Position numbers and translations under genes: made by a program
Notes under the pieces: generated by a model
Databases searched by the model: none
Seen by the model: the letters and a program-made list of their open reading frames with translations, nothing else
What the model was told of the DNA's origin: nothing
In this document: in pieces, positions 33,045 through 42,738 of the stretch
How the letters are laid out: each line of letters begins with the position of its first letter
Position numbering within the stretch: the first letter of the stretch is position 1
Origin: Candidatus Margulisiibacteriota bacterium
Lineage (GTDB): Bacteria > Margulisbacteria > WOR-1 > O2-12-FULL-45-9 > XYB2-FULL-48-7
Assembly: GCA_041661965.1 (NCBI GenBank)
Contig: JBAZTH010000002.1
Location: 509,783 to 573,782, forward strand
DNA: 64,000 bases
Direction: 5' to 3'

Positions 33045-34094
33045 CTAACGTGGGCTATTTCGGAAATAAAGCTCGACCCCTTTCTTAATTGATTTTGCGA
33101 TCCGCTCTTCAAATTCAGCGGAACGGGCCAGATCGGCCTCCTCATTATTGGAGAGGAAGGCCGGTTCCAGCAGGACCGCCGGCATTGTCGCGTGTTTGAC
33201 GGTGAAAAAACGGACCCGGCGCAAGCCCCGGTCTTTGCGGCCAACGCCCCTGATTAACGATTCATGCATGATCTCGGCGAAGCGGCGGCTGACCGGATTG
33301 TAGTAATAGGTCTCGGTCCCGGCAATTTCACGGCTGTAAGTAGAATTATAGTGAATTGAAATGAAAATGTCAGCCCTTGTTTTGTTGGCGAAATTAGTCA
33401 CGTCGCTAAGGCTGGAGCGCCGATCTTCATTGCGCGTCATATAAACGGTCGCGCCGGCTTCGCGCAAGAGAGCCGCGACCCGTCTGGCCGTGGCAAGCGT
33501 TAAATATTTTTCTTGGATCCCATTGCAGGCGGTCGCCCCCGGGTCGTCACCGCCGTGTCCGGGATCAATAATTATCGACTTGCCACGTAATAATCCATGA
33601 ACATCTGATTTAGGCTTAATCGCGGCTATTTTAGGCGATAATTTGACCGGCTTGAGCGGCGCGAATTTTGGCTTAGTATTTTTTGCTTCCCAAGCGTATT
33701 GGTCTTTATATGAGCTGGCGGAGCGGGCGTAAAGTTCGACCACCGTTTTATTCCGGCCAAAGACATTAACAATGTCATAGTCAACGTCATGCTTTAAGTT
33801 GATTATCAGCCGGGTGGTTGTGGCGTTTTTTTGGATAACGGAAAGGCTTTTTATATGTTTTAATTTTCCTTTTATCAGTTCAAAATTAGGCGATTTTTTT
33901 GTTTCCGGAAAATCAATATAAAGGGTCCTTTCCAGCAATAAGCCTTTAGCCTCGGTCCAGCCGCTGGTGCAAACGTCAAGATATTCAATCCCCCGGTCGC
34001 GACCGGCTTCAATTTGAGTTAGAGCGGCTGGGTCGGCAAAAACCGGTGAAAACAATAATATTGAAACCAGCGGCAATACGAGGGGGTTACCCAT
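33045..34094 (-). CDS. N-acetylmuramoyl-L-alanine amidase (Amidase_3) with AMIN-like domain
   Basis: The 349-residue protein has a signal peptide (MGNPLVLPLVSILLFSPVFA), an N-terminal AMIN-like beta domain (about 30-135; TLYIDFPETKKSPNFE, TRLIINLKHDVDYDI) and an Amidase_3 catalytic domain (170-345). Zinc and catalytic residues are visible in IIIDPGHGGDDPGA, the Glu of GIQEKYLTL, SIHYNS and LLEPAFLSN. It cuts the amide bond between muramic acid and the stem peptide. It overlaps the upstream cca stop by eight bases. Confidence 0.94.
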   Translation of the reverse strand: MGNPLVLPLVSILLFSPVFADPAALTQIEAGRDRGIEYLDVCTSGWTEAKGLLLERTLYIDFPETKKSPNFELIKGKLKHIKSLSVIQKNATTTRLIINLKHDVDYDIVNVFGRNKTVVELYARSASSYKDQYAWEAKNTKPKFAPLKPVKLSPKIAAIKPKSDVHGLLRGKSIIIDPGHGGDDPGATACNGIQEKYLTLATARRVAALLREAGATVYMTRNEDRRSSLSDVTNFANKTRADIFISIHYNSTYSREIAGTETYYYNPVSRRFAEIMHESLIRGVGRKDRGLRRVRFFTVKHATMPAVLLEPAFLSNNEEADLARSAEFEERIAKSIKKGVELYFRNSPR

Positions 34095-35409
34095 GTTTTT
34101 TCGCTAGGGCGAGCAAGGTTTCGCTGGTGTTGAGCGTCGGGTCGTCCAAGACTTTTTCCAGTAAATAATCAAGCAGTTCCCCGATCTTCGGTCCCGGCTC
34201 AAGATTAAGAGCCGTCATCAGGTCGTTGCCGTTGATCTTGAGGTCCTTAATGTGCAGGGCGTTTTCCGCGGCGATTATTTTTTCGATCCGCTCGCCAAGC
34301 TCGGTTAAATAGTCGGTCCCAATGGTCGCTTTCATTGCTTTGGCGTCGGAACGGCGAAGCTCGAAGATCGAGGCGACGTTCTCCGTCCCGCCGATCCGGC
34401 GGATAAAGCGGCGGACCGCGGCGTCGCTCCAGTCCGGGCGGTAATCGAACATGTGGTTGGCGATCAGCGACGTTACCTTCTCGATCTCGGCGTTACCGAA
34501 ACGGAGCCGCCGCATCAGCTCGGCCGCCATAACAGCTCCGACCCGGTCATGATTATAATATGTTAAGCCTTCTTGGCAGGCGGGCTTGCCGATATCATGC
34601 AGCAAGGCGGCCAGACGGAGGACCAGGTTATCGGCCGGGGCGGCGTCGCAGGCGCGCAGGCTGTGCCAATAAACGTCGTAATTATGATATTCGGCCGGTT
34701 GTTCCACGCCGTAACAGGTCTCGATTTCCGGTAGCAGGATCGTCAGCAAACCCGTTTGCCGCATTAGTTCCAGGCCGATCGACGGCGTCGCGGTTTTGAG
34801 CAGTTTAACCAGTTCGTCGTGAAAACGTTCCGGCGCGACCTTTCTGACGGTTTCGAGGGCCATGGGAATCGCGGCCAGAACGTCCGGAGCGACGGTAAAA
34901 TTAAGCTTGGCGGCCAGGCGGCAGGCTCGGATCGGCCGCAAACCGTCTTCGCCGAATCGGTCAAGCGGGTTGCCGACGGTTTTAATCGTTCGTTTTTTTA
35001 AGTCGGCTTGTCCGTCAAAAAGATCGATCAATTCTTTTGTTTCCGGGTCATAAGCAAGCGCGTTGACTGTAAAGTCCCGACGGGCTAGATCGTCTTTCAA
35101 TTCAGAGGAAAAAGAGACGCTTTCCGGATGGCGGCCGTCGACGTAGCGGGAGTCGGAGCGGAAGGTGGTTACTTCGTACCGGCCTTCCGGCCGGAGGACC
35201 GTGACTGTGCCGAACTCTATTCCGGTCGGTACGACTTTTTCGAACAAAGCGCCGACTTCGTCGGGCCTGGCGGAGGTCGCGATGTCCCATTCATCGGGAG
35301 CCATCCCCAGCAGGGCGTCGCGGACGCACCCGCCGACCAGATAGGCCTGGAAACCGGCGGCTTTCAGGGTTGAGATTGTTTTTATCGCGCCGCTATCTAT
35401 CTTGAACAT
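34087..35409 (-). CDS. cca: CCA-adding tRNA nucleotidyltransferase/poly(A) polymerase family
   Basis: The protein has 440 residues from ATG 35409. The class II nucleotidyltransferase head has AYLVGGCVRDALLGMAPDEWDIATSA (Gly-Gly and catalytic Asp pair), followed by RRDFTVNALAYDP and RFGEDGLRPIRACRLAAKL. An HD-type region follows (RLAALLHDIGKP), so the protein resembles bacterial CCA enzymes with an HD domain. It could be an A-adding enzyme or poly(A) polymerase; sequence alone does not decide. The ATG is nine bases from a TATACT box. Confidence 0.92.
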   Translation of the reverse strand: MFKIDSGAIKTISTLKAAGFQAYLVGGCVRDALLGMAPDEWDIATSARPDEVGALFEKVVPTGIEFGTVTVLRPEGRYEVTTFRSDSRYVDGRHPESVSFSSELKDDLARRDFTVNALAYDPETKELIDLFDGQADLKKRTIKTVGNPLDRFGEDGLRPIRACRLAAKLNFTVAPDVLAAIPMALETVRKVAPERFHDELVKLLKTATPSIGLELMRQTGLLTILLPEIETCYGVEQPAEYHNYDVYWHSLRACDAAPADNLVLRLAALLHDIGKPACQEGLTYYNHDRVGAVMAAELMRRLRFGNAEIEKVTSLIANHMFDYRPDWSDAAVRRFIRRIGGTENVASIFELRRSDAKAMKATIGTDYLTELGERIEKIIAAENALHIKDLKINGNDLMTALNLEPGPKIGELLDYLLEKVLDDPTLNTSETLLALAKKHG

Positions 35410-35418
35410 GACCCGGTA

Positions 35419-35424
35419 AGTATA
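35419..35424 (-). promoter_or_regulatory. -10 box of cca, near-leaderless
   Basis: On the minus strand TATACT is followed by nine bases and the ATG at 35409. The -35 is weak. It is divergent from the promoter of the surface-protein run. Confidence 0.45.
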
Positions 35425-35438
35425 ACATAAAAAAACGC

Positions 35439-35467
35439 TTGCATTTATTTTTGACATGTTATAAAAT
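35439..35467 (+). promoter_or_regulatory. Promoter of the surface-protein run
   Basis: TTGCAT (35439-35444), 17-base spacer, TAAAAT (35462-35467), then 12 bases to the GTG at 35480. It is the only clear promoter I found for the 14 genes from 35480 to 54700. Confidence 0.5.
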
Positions 35468-35479
35468 TCTCACACAATC

Positions 35480-37561
35480 GTGAAGAGCAAAATATTAATA
35501 CTGCTGGTCTCGCTCTCCATTGTCTTGACCGGGACTTCCTGGGCGAACTGGGTTACGCAGGAAACCGGCACCACGCAAAACATCAACTCAATTTACTTTG
35601 CCAGCGACACTGTCGGTTACGCGGTCGGCAACGCCGGCGTCGCCTTAAAATCAGTTAACGGCGGCACGACCTGGTCAAATTTCGCCGGAATGAGCGCTTC
35701 TTCTTTTAATGATGTGTTTTTTCCGGCGGTAACGGAAGGTTATTTTTTAACGACCAGAGAAGCTTATCAAAGCAACGGGACGACCGTGACCGAGATCGGC
35801 TCGACCTTTGCCGTCGCGTCCGGGACCGATTTTTTGCGCGGCTCCGCTTACGGCGCGCGCCGTTCGATTGTTGGCTATAACGCTGGAACTTCTCCGGCGA
35901 CCAGCTATCTGATGACAAGCGATGGGGCGGGCTGGACAACCACCGATATTACGAATTTAATCCTGGGGACCGGTTTTATCGTCAACGGAGTTTTTACGAC
36001 CGGTGAAGGGGTTTCGATCGATACCTGGTTGTGGGGTGAAACTCTCACCGGTTCGCATTGCGCGATCAATTTTGACACCTCGACCGGCACCGTTCGGAGC
36101 GTTTCCTATTTCGCGGCGGTGTTAAACGACCTCTTCTTTTACGATCGCTTGGACGGCTTTATCGCTTTGGCCGACGGAACGGTTAGCAAGACGACGACCG
36201 GCGGGACCGGTTGGACGAATGTCGATCCGTTCTCTTCGGCCAGCGGTTCCTTGAACTCCGTTTATTTTATTACTAAGGATTTCGGCTGGATCGCCGGAGA
36301 TGGCGGGGCTATTGCTTACACGACCAACGGCGGGACCAATTGGGGGATATACGATCTTTCTCCTTCGACCAATGTTCAGGATATTTTTGTCCGGCTTGTT
36401 TATCCGGGGGAATTGGCCGGGGTTTACGCTTACATGTGCGGCGACGGCGGAATGATCTATCGCTTACGCTCTCCCAGTATTACCGCGTTGAACCCCAGCA
36501 CCCAATACCAAGGCTGGATCGGCACGATGGAAGTTACCGGTGTTGATTTTCTGCCGAGCGCTCCGGGGACGAACCCGCTGCAATCGGCTTTTATTAAACC
36601 GGGAGAGACCGCCTTTGATTTTAATGTCGATGTCCGTTCCACGACTTTTGAGAGCTCCAGCCGCATTATTCTTAATGTATTTATCGATCCCAGCTCCGAA
36701 ACGGGCGCGAGGGATCTTTTGGTCGCTAATCCCGATTCGACCGCGACCCGTGAGCTTAACGCCCTGAACGTTGTGGCCAGAACGGCCGACGTCACGATAT
36801 CCAGGGTTAACATTAACGGTAATATTTATCCGGAAGCTTTGTCTTCATCCCTGCCGGCGACGACGATAACGAGCAATCCGCTCATCGGCTTTGAGATAAA
36901 CACCTCGGTTGGAAATCAATTGAGCCTGGCCAAGATCAAGTGCAAGGTCGTCGCCAGATATAATGACGGGACCGACACGGTGACCGTGATCGAAGATGTT
37001 TCCGCCGATAATATTACGATCGATTCGACCGTTTTTCCGCCGACCAGGGCGACGGTTTCCGGTTTCAGATTTAACGCTAATTTGCCCACCGACGGCCGAG
37101 CGGTAACGGTCTTCTTTTATGCCGAAGACGACAATGCTCACGTTGGCATTATTCGCTACGATCTTTACACGGAATCGAGCGGCGGTTCAACCGCGGTTGA
37201 AGAGACCAGGGCGATCACCACTCCGATCGAGATCGACGGCAGCGGCAATTTCTACGCCACCGTTTGGACCAGGAACGGGACCTTGCCGCCGAGGATCGAG
37301 TGGATAATTGTTAGCGGGGTTACCGGGCAGGTCCTTTATCGCAAGACTCACTCCCTTTTAAGGGTGTCCGGTATGGGGATAATGGATGTCAGTACCCGCG
37401 CCGACCGGGTGAGATTGACGGCAAGTGTTTCCGACTTGCGTCATGATAAAGGGGCGCAGATTGCCAAAGCTTATTTCTTTGACCCGGCGACCGGGAAAAA
37501 ATTGACGACATCGTCGATGTTGTTGATCCCTGGTTCGATGCTTCAGCATCATGTCCCTTAA
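35480..37561 (+). CDS. Secreted YCF48/BNR-like propeller protein
   Basis: The 693-residue protein starts with GTG and has a signal peptide (MKSKILILLVSLSIVLTGTSWA). Residues 25-335 contain YCF48/BNR-like propeller blades (SIYFASDTVGYAVGNAG followed by SVNGGTTWSN, and SVYFITKDFGWIAGDGG followed by YTTNGGTNW). Residues 340-430 look like an IPT/TIG Ig-like domain. The remainder is beta-rich with no catalytic motif. It is probably exported and binds other surface components. It heads the 14-gene run. Confidence 0.82.
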   Translation: MKSKILILLVSLSIVLTGTSWANWVTQETGTTQNINSIYFASDTVGYAVGNAGVALKSVNGGTTWSNFAGMSASSFNDVFFPAVTEGYFLTTREAYQSNGTTVTEIGSTFAVASGTDFLRGSAYGARRSIVGYNAGTSPATSYLMTSDGAGWTTTDITNLILGTGFIVNGVFTTGEGVSIDTWLWGETLTGSHCAINFDTSTGTVRSVSYFAAVLNDLFFYDRLDGFIALADGTVSKTTTGGTGWTNVDPFSSASGSLNSVYFITKDFGWIAGDGGAIAYTTNGGTNWGIYDLSPSTNVQDIFVRLVYPGELAGVYAYMCGDGGMIYRLRSPSITALNPSTQYQGWIGTMEVTGVDFLPSAPGTNPLQSAFIKPGETAFDFNVDVRSTTFESSSRIILNVFIDPSSETGARDLLVANPDSTATRELNALNVVARTADVTISRVNINGNIYPEALSSSLPATTITSNPLIGFEINTSVGNQLSLAKIKCKVVARYNDGTDTVTVIEDVSADNITIDSTVFPPTRATVSGFRFNANLPTDGRAVTVFFYAEDDNAHVGIIRYDLYTESSGGSTAVEETRAITTPIEIDGSGNFYATVWTRNGTLPPRIEWIIVSGVTGQVLYRKTHSLLRVSGMGIMDVSTRADRVRLTASVSDLRHDKGAQIAKAYFFDPATGKKLTTSSMLLIPGSMLQHHVP

Positions 37562-37575
37562 GGATTGGTAGTTCA

Positions 37576-39471
37576 ATGAAGAGAGTTTTAGCTCTAATAA
37601 TGATTGTAATGTTCGCGGGGATCGCCCTGGCGCAATACGTTGCCCAGGACCCGACCCGTTATATTCCTAATGCCAGAGTGCTTGGGTTGGGGAAGGCTTA
37701 TATTGGTTTATCTGATGACGCCGGCGCCATGTACTCCAATCCGGCCGGTATGGCGGGCCTGGAAGGCTGGCAGTTGTCTTCCATGTCCGGGAAATTTCTC
37801 GACGAATATACTTATCTCTCGGCTTCCGGCTTGTACGCGACCGATTACGGGGTGATCGGTTTCGGTTTTGCCGGGACTTCGATCGGCGGCGCTTTTGCCA
37901 CGACCATTGAAGCGGCCTCCGATCCCGATGATCCGATTTACGTTGTCGATTCTTCCCAGCCGGTCATGGGGAACTACAACAACGCTTTGGTCATTTCCTA
38001 CGCCAACGAGTTGAAGAAGATGGGTTATCTGCGCCTGGACAAAGTACCGTTCGCCGATAAGCTCTCGATCGGCGCCAGCGTCAAGCTATTCAAAGCCGCC
38101 CTTTTCGGCGACAGCATCGTCAACGGCGATGCCAGCGGCTATGAGCTTGATCTTGGTATCACCGCCAAGCCGCAGAAATGGCTGAAGATCGGGTTGACCG
38201 CTTCCAATATCTTGCCGTCCAGTATGGGGGGCAAATTAGTTTACGCTTCCGGCCACACTGAATCATATCCGGCGATCCTTTTTCTTGGTTCCAGTTTTAA
38301 CCTGCTTGGTAAAGAGGACAGCCTTTATAGGATCGGCGAGCATCAATTGAAGCTTCTCGGTGATTTTGAACTGCACCCGACCATGACCGGTTACCCGGGC
38401 CTCCTTCACCTTGGGGCGGAGTGGCGGCCGCTGGAATATATCGGGTTGCGCGCCGGTATCGATCAGGATTCGGCTGGCGATGGGAACGGCGGGTTGACCA
38501 CCGTTTCCGACATGGCCTACGGTGTCGGACTTTATTACGGCGGTTTCCGTTTTGATTATGCTTACCATACTTTTGCCGGCGCGCCTAACATTGATAATAG
38601 TTTCTTCTCGTTGTCATACTCCTTCCAGCCGGTGAAGATCGAACTGCCGAAGGAGGCTTTCAAACTCTATTCGCCGGCGGACAAGACGATTACCTTTGCC
38701 GGTCAGGTCCCGGTTTCGGGCGAGGTCGTCGATTATCGGGTCAAGAGCCTGCGGGCCAACGGGGTGCCGGTTAAATTTACGCTAAAGGGGGCTTTTGCCA
38801 CGACGTACGATCTTTCGATCGGCAAGAACGCCATTTCGCTTGAATCGTGGTCGGAAAAGAATTTTATCTTCGGGAAACGGCCGCGGCTCCTCCGGCTCAT
38901 TACCTTCCCGGATGTGCCGATTGGTTATTGGGTTGATAAACCGACCTCAATGCTGGCGATGGCCGGCGTGATCACCGGCTATCCGGATGGGACTTTCCGG
39001 CCGGAGGGGAACATTACCCGCGCCGAAATGTGCTCCCTGCTTATCAAAGCGCTGATCGGGGTCCCGACGCAAGATGCCTCGAAGGCGGCGTTCAAAGATG
39101 TTTCCGCCAAACATTGGGCGGCGCCGTTCATTGCCGCAGCGGCCAAGAAAGGGGTTGTCCTGGGCTACCCGGGGAACCTTTTCAAGCCGAACGGGAAGAT
39201 TACCCGGGCTGAAGGGCTCTTGATGATCGCCCGCTTCGCCGGGATCCAGGAAGACGTTTACCTGAACCAGTTCCCCGATATTAAAGTCAATCACTGGGCG
39301 GCCCAGCGGATCTCCGGCGCCTATAATGCCGGCCTCCTGGAATACCTTAAAGGCCGGGGCTTTGAGCCGAACAAACAGCTGACCCGCGCTGAAACGGTGG
39401 AGATGCTCAATCGGACCAAAGTTGTGTTGGATCTTTTAAACAAAGATCTGCTCAACTGGGAGAGCTATTAA
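37576..39471 (+). CDS. Outer-membrane barrel (PorV/UPF0164-like) fused to three SLH domains
   Basis: The 631-residue protein has a signal peptide (MKRVLALIMIVMFAGIALA). The N-terminal region (20-355) is barrel-like with the UPF0164/PorV motif ARVLGLGKAYIGLSDD then AGAMYSNPAGM. A short linker (360-440) leads to three SLH domains: FPDVPIGYWV...GYPDGTFRPEGNITRAEM, FKDVSAKHWA...KPNGKITRAEG and FPDIKVNHWA...PNKQLTRAET. SLH domains bind secondary cell-wall polymers, so this may tie the outer membrane to the peptidoglycan. Known OmpM/SlpA tethers have SLH at the N-terminus; here it is at the C-terminus. Confidence 0.88.
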   Translation: MKRVLALIMIVMFAGIALAQYVAQDPTRYIPNARVLGLGKAYIGLSDDAGAMYSNPAGMAGLEGWQLSSMSGKFLDEYTYLSASGLYATDYGVIGFGFAGTSIGGAFATTIEAASDPDDPIYVVDSSQPVMGNYNNALVISYANELKKMGYLRLDKVPFADKLSIGASVKLFKAALFGDSIVNGDASGYELDLGITAKPQKWLKIGLTASNILPSSMGGKLVYASGHTESYPAILFLGSSFNLLGKEDSLYRIGEHQLKLLGDFELHPTMTGYPGLLHLGAEWRPLEYIGLRAGIDQDSAGDGNGGLTTVSDMAYGVGLYYGGFRFDYAYHTFAGAPNIDNSFFSLSYSFQPVKIELPKEAFKLYSPADKTITFAGQVPVSGEVVDYRVKSLRANGVPVKFTLKGAFATTYDLSIGKNAISLESWSEKNFIFGKRPRLLRLITFPDVPIGYWVDKPTSMLAMAGVITGYPDGTFRPEGNITRAEMCSLLIKALIGVPTQDASKAAFKDVSAKHWAAPFIAAAAKKGVVLGYPGNLFKPNGKITRAEGLLMIARFAGIQEDVYLNQFPDIKVNHWAAQRISGAYNAGLLEYLKGRGFEPNKQLTRAETVEMLNRTKVVLDLLNKDLLNWESY

Positions 39472-39756
39472 ATGGTTGAAATAACTCTAAATCAAATAGC
39501 GGTCTTAATTGAAAAAGTCGGCGCCGATGTTAAAACGGTTGCCGAGGGGCAGAAGGTTTTCCGCTCCGAAATGGCGCAAATGAAACAGGAACTGAACGAG
39601 AAGATAGAAGCGAATAATTCTGCCCTAAAGTGGGTTGCCAAAGATTTGGGCGGTCGGATTGATGAAGTTAAGAAAGCCCTGGGCGAGGTTAAGGAAAAAG
39701 TCTGGAAGATTGAACGGACGCTGGACGCGCATGTCAAACTGCCGGTGCACGCGTGA
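39472..39756 (+). CDS. Small coiled-coil protein
   Basis: The 94-residue protein starts at the base after the preceding stop. It lacks a signal peptide. It has heptad-like hydrophobic spacing (IAVLIEKVGADVKTV, LGGRIDEVKKALGEVKEKVW). A second small coiled-coil gene (42739) lies on the other side of the large protein at 39801. Together they flank the tail-fibre-like gene. No family is recognised. Confidence 0.7.
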   Translation: MVEITLNQIAVLIEKVGADVKTVAEGQKVFRSEMAQMKQELNEKIEANNSALKWVAKDLGGRIDEVKKALGEVKEKVWKIERTLDAHVKLPVHA

Positions 39757-39800
39757 TTTTAAGTCGGGGTCGGGGCGAAAATGATTCAAGGAGGAAAAAA

Positions 39801-42695
39801 ATGAAAAATATTCGAAGTGTCTTTATGAGGATCAATTACGTTTTGCTGGCGCTTTTGGCCTGCTTACTGATCGCTCCGGCGCAAGCGGAAATTCCCGAGT
39901 ACATTAATATCCAAGGCGTTTTCTTGAAAGATGGGGCGCCTGTTGCGGCCGGCGATTATGCGTTGAGGGTTCGAATTTATGACGGTGCGACAGTCGGCAA
40001 TCTTCTTTGGACCAGTCCGAATGCTTTAGTCGCCATAGACGACAAGGGATTTTTCAGTAAAAGAGTCGGCGGAAACAATTTAAATTCTCCAAATCAACCG
40101 CTTTCACAGTTAAGCTTTGATAAACCATATTACGTTGAAGTTTCAATTCTGAACGCAACGTACACCCAAACCCTCGCGACATTAACTCCGAGACAGCCTC
40201 TTTCGGCCGCTCCTTACGCGATAACGGCTAAAAATCACCACGGCGGTTATATTAATATGGAAACTGACGTTGTTAATTTGAGCGGGACATTAACTATTGT
40301 TGATAATTGGAATATCAGAACGGTTGAGGTTCCCAAAAAGAACATGCTGGCCGGTTGGATAATCTTGGACAACGTAGATGTCCTATGGGGGACCGGTTAT
40401 AACGCGAAATCAAGCTGGTTTCAACTAAAGATCAACAACGACAACGTAAAAACAGATTCCATCGTTTTAATAACCCCGAAAACCGATGAAAAAGCGGTTT
40501 TAACGGAAGTTGGGAATGGTTATTTTAAGGTTAAAGTGACGAATAACAACGCCGTTATCTCTTACGTGATAGTTAATTCAGTAAACCCTGTTTCGGCGGT
40601 CCCGCCGCCGTTCAACCATGCTCCTCAAGCGGAAAATGTTTCGTTTTTAGTCGCGCCGAGCTCGTTTGTCGGCAAAAAAAATCAATGGGTCCAGATTGGC
40701 GAGCTTGACGGTTATGATTACGAAAATAATGCCAATGTCGATTATTATATGAATGACGGAACGACAGGGGATCAAGCAGGGACGACAGGATATAATTGGA
40801 CGATGCGATTAACCGGGAAAAGTGTTGAGTACATGATCAAATCAACTTCATGGTATGACGCTATTACGAAGCTGCCTACAAACTCGGAAATGAATTTATT
40901 TGATGCGTCGGGGACGAGTCCGGACGAGCATCGTTGGTATTACTGTCAAGATAAAGGATTGAATGGGGAAGACGTAAAGAAAAGCCCTTCCGCTGATCTT
41001 TACGCTAGCGTGGGCAATAAGCCTTTGTATCCCCCCAGTGGTTGGGGGGAAGAAACCACGGGCCCTTGGCCTCCGATCCCTCCGCATGAACCAGATTGGG
41101 GTTTCAATGAAATGCTTAATTGGCAGCAAGAAGTTGTTAATCCTGTAATTGACGCTCTTGGAAACCCGTTAACTGAAGCCACTAATCCTTTACTGTCCGG
41201 AATAAATAATGCTTTTGCTTCTAAGACGACCCTTACACAATACGCTTTAAAAACCGAAGTCGCCGGGTTGGCGCTGGCCGACAACTCCGTTACTAGTCCG
41301 AAGTTGGCGGCCAATTCCGTCACTTCCGACAAAATCGTCGATGGGGCGATCTCTAATGCGGACATCGCGACCGGCGCCGGCATTAGCACAGGGAAAATCA
41401 GCGGCTTGGTTTCGGCGATCACCGGCAATGGACTAAAAAGCCTGGCTTATAAAGATGCAGTTTCCGATGCCGATATCTCCGGCCTAAGCGCCAGCAAAGT
41501 ATCAGGTCAGTTTACCGACAGCCAGATTTCTGGTGTCAGCGCCAGCAAAGTATCAGGCCAGTTGGTCAGCAGTCAATTGGCTGATGGCGCGATCTCCGGC
41601 GCTAAGTTAGCCGCCGGAGCGATTGCCGGAGCAAGCGCGTTTAAGACGGTTGCTTCTGTTGCCGCCCTGCCGGCTTCGATCGGGAGCGGCGCGCTGGCCT
41701 TTGTTAACTCCGGAGTGTTGGGTGAAACCGGAATGTATATGGATATGCAGGGGGGGAGCTGGCATAAGATCAGCGCTTTCCGGGCGCCGCTGGGTGATAT
41801 GGACGGAACTTTGCCGACATCTAAAATCTCCGGCTTAGGAACGCTGGCGACTAAGAACGCGGTTGATTACAATTCCGCGGATATTGCCAATAAGCCGGCT
41901 TTGGGTTCGCTCGCCTATAAGAGCTCGTTGATGGCGACCGATATCCCCGCCCTTGACGCCTCCAAGATCACCAGCGGGACTCTGTCGACGACTGCGATCC
42001 CCAACCTTGACGCTTCCAAGATCACGACCGGGACGATAAGCCTGTCGAAAGTGACTTTCTCCAATTCAACCGAGAACCTTTCGAATTGGATGGAATATCA
42101 AGCGGCCAGATCAATATTATTTATGGGAATGACCCTTAATTTTCCGGCCATGTTGAAGTTTAAACAAGGGTCGACTTTTAACGGCAATGTTTATCCGGCG
42201 GTTACTTCGACTGATGATACAACCGGTTATTATCTGGGAACGTCGAGCTTGAAATGGCGCAGGGTTTACGCCTGGAAGTATTACGGGACGAACACGGCCA
42301 TTACAGCCGGCGACCTTAACGAAAAGCACAATGTTTCCGGCGCGGCCGAAGACGGCGACGTCATGATGATTGCCGGAAGCGACCAAATGGCGGTTTGTAA
42401 TGTCGCCAATTCGACCAAGGTTGCCGGGGTTTACCGAGGAACTGAAGGCGGGTTGACGATGAACGAAGAGCTAAAAGACGGGAAGCCGATCGTCTATACC
42501 GGCCGTTATGACGTTAAGGTTGACGCGACCAGCGGCGCGATCGAGCCGGGAGACCTTTTGGTCAGCTCTGCCAATCCGGGCTACGCCATGAAGGCACCGG
42601 CCAATCCGCAGGCTGGAACGATCATCGGCAAAGCACTCAAAGGAATGACGGCGGGACAAAAAGGAAAACTTTTAGTCCTGGTGACTCTGCAGTAG
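39801..42695 (+). CDS. Large secreted tail-fibre-like repeat protein
   Basis: The protein has 964 residues from ATG 39801, set by an AAGGAGG site six bases upstream. The signal peptide includes LLALLACLLIAPAQA. Residues 30-140 form an N-terminal beta domain. The middle has DNSVTSPKLAANSVTSDKI and repeated LDASKITSGTLSTTAIP-type units, typical of phage tail fibres and bacterial tail-fibre-like adhesins. The last 150 residues (GDVMMIAGSDQMAVCNV, GDLLVSSANPGYAMKA, GTIIGKALKGMTAGQKG) resemble the peptidase-G2/self-cleaving C-terminal domains of fibre proteins. It is probably a trimeric surface fibre. Confidence 0.72.
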   Translation: MKNIRSVFMRINYVLLALLACLLIAPAQAEIPEYINIQGVFLKDGAPVAAGDYALRVRIYDGATVGNLLWTSPNALVAIDDKGFFSKRVGGNNLNSPNQPLSQLSFDKPYYVEVSILNATYTQTLATLTPRQPLSAAPYAITAKNHHGGYINMETDVVNLSGTLTIVDNWNIRTVEVPKKNMLAGWIILDNVDVLWGTGYNAKSSWFQLKINNDNVKTDSIVLITPKTDEKAVLTEVGNGYFKVKVTNNNAVISYVIVNSVNPVSAVPPPFNHAPQAENVSFLVAPSSFVGKKNQWVQIGELDGYDYENNANVDYYMNDGTTGDQAGTTGYNWTMRLTGKSVEYMIKSTSWYDAITKLPTNSEMNLFDASGTSPDEHRWYYCQDKGLNGEDVKKSPSADLYASVGNKPLYPPSGWGEETTGPWPPIPPHEPDWGFNEMLNWQQEVVNPVIDALGNPLTEATNPLLSGINNAFASKTTLTQYALKTEVAGLALADNSVTSPKLAANSVTSDKIVDGAISNADIATGAGISTGKISGLVSAITGNGLKSLAYKDAVSDADISGLSASKVSGQFTDSQISGVSASKVSGQLVSSQLADGAISGAKLAAGAIAGASAFKTVASVAALPASIGSGALAFVNSGVLGETGMYMDMQGGSWHKISAFRAPLGDMDGTLPTSKISGLGTLATKNAVDYNSADIANKPALGSLAYKSSLMATDIPALDASKITSGTLSTTAIPNLDASKITTGTISLSKVTFSNSTENLSNWMEYQAARSILFMGMTLNFPAMLKFKQGSTFNGNVYPAVTSTDDTTGYYLGTSSLKWRRVYAWKYYGTNTAITAGDLNEKHNVSGAAEDGDVMMIAGSDQMAVCNVANSTKVAGVYRGTEGGLTMNEELKDGKPIVYTGRYDVKVDATSGAIEPGDLLVSSANPGYAMKAPANPQAGTIIGKALKGMTAGQKGKLLVLVTLQ

Positions 42696-42738
42696 AGGGG
42701 ACTAGGTAATTAGGATATAGGCAATTAGGGTGATTAGG

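Noticed and set aside
33045..33244. N-terminal extension of murI into the amidase gene
   Set aside because: The extension (Arg/Ser-rich, no resemblance to MurI) overlaps about 200 bases of the well-conserved amidase C-terminus. It is kept only as one explanation for the missing start.
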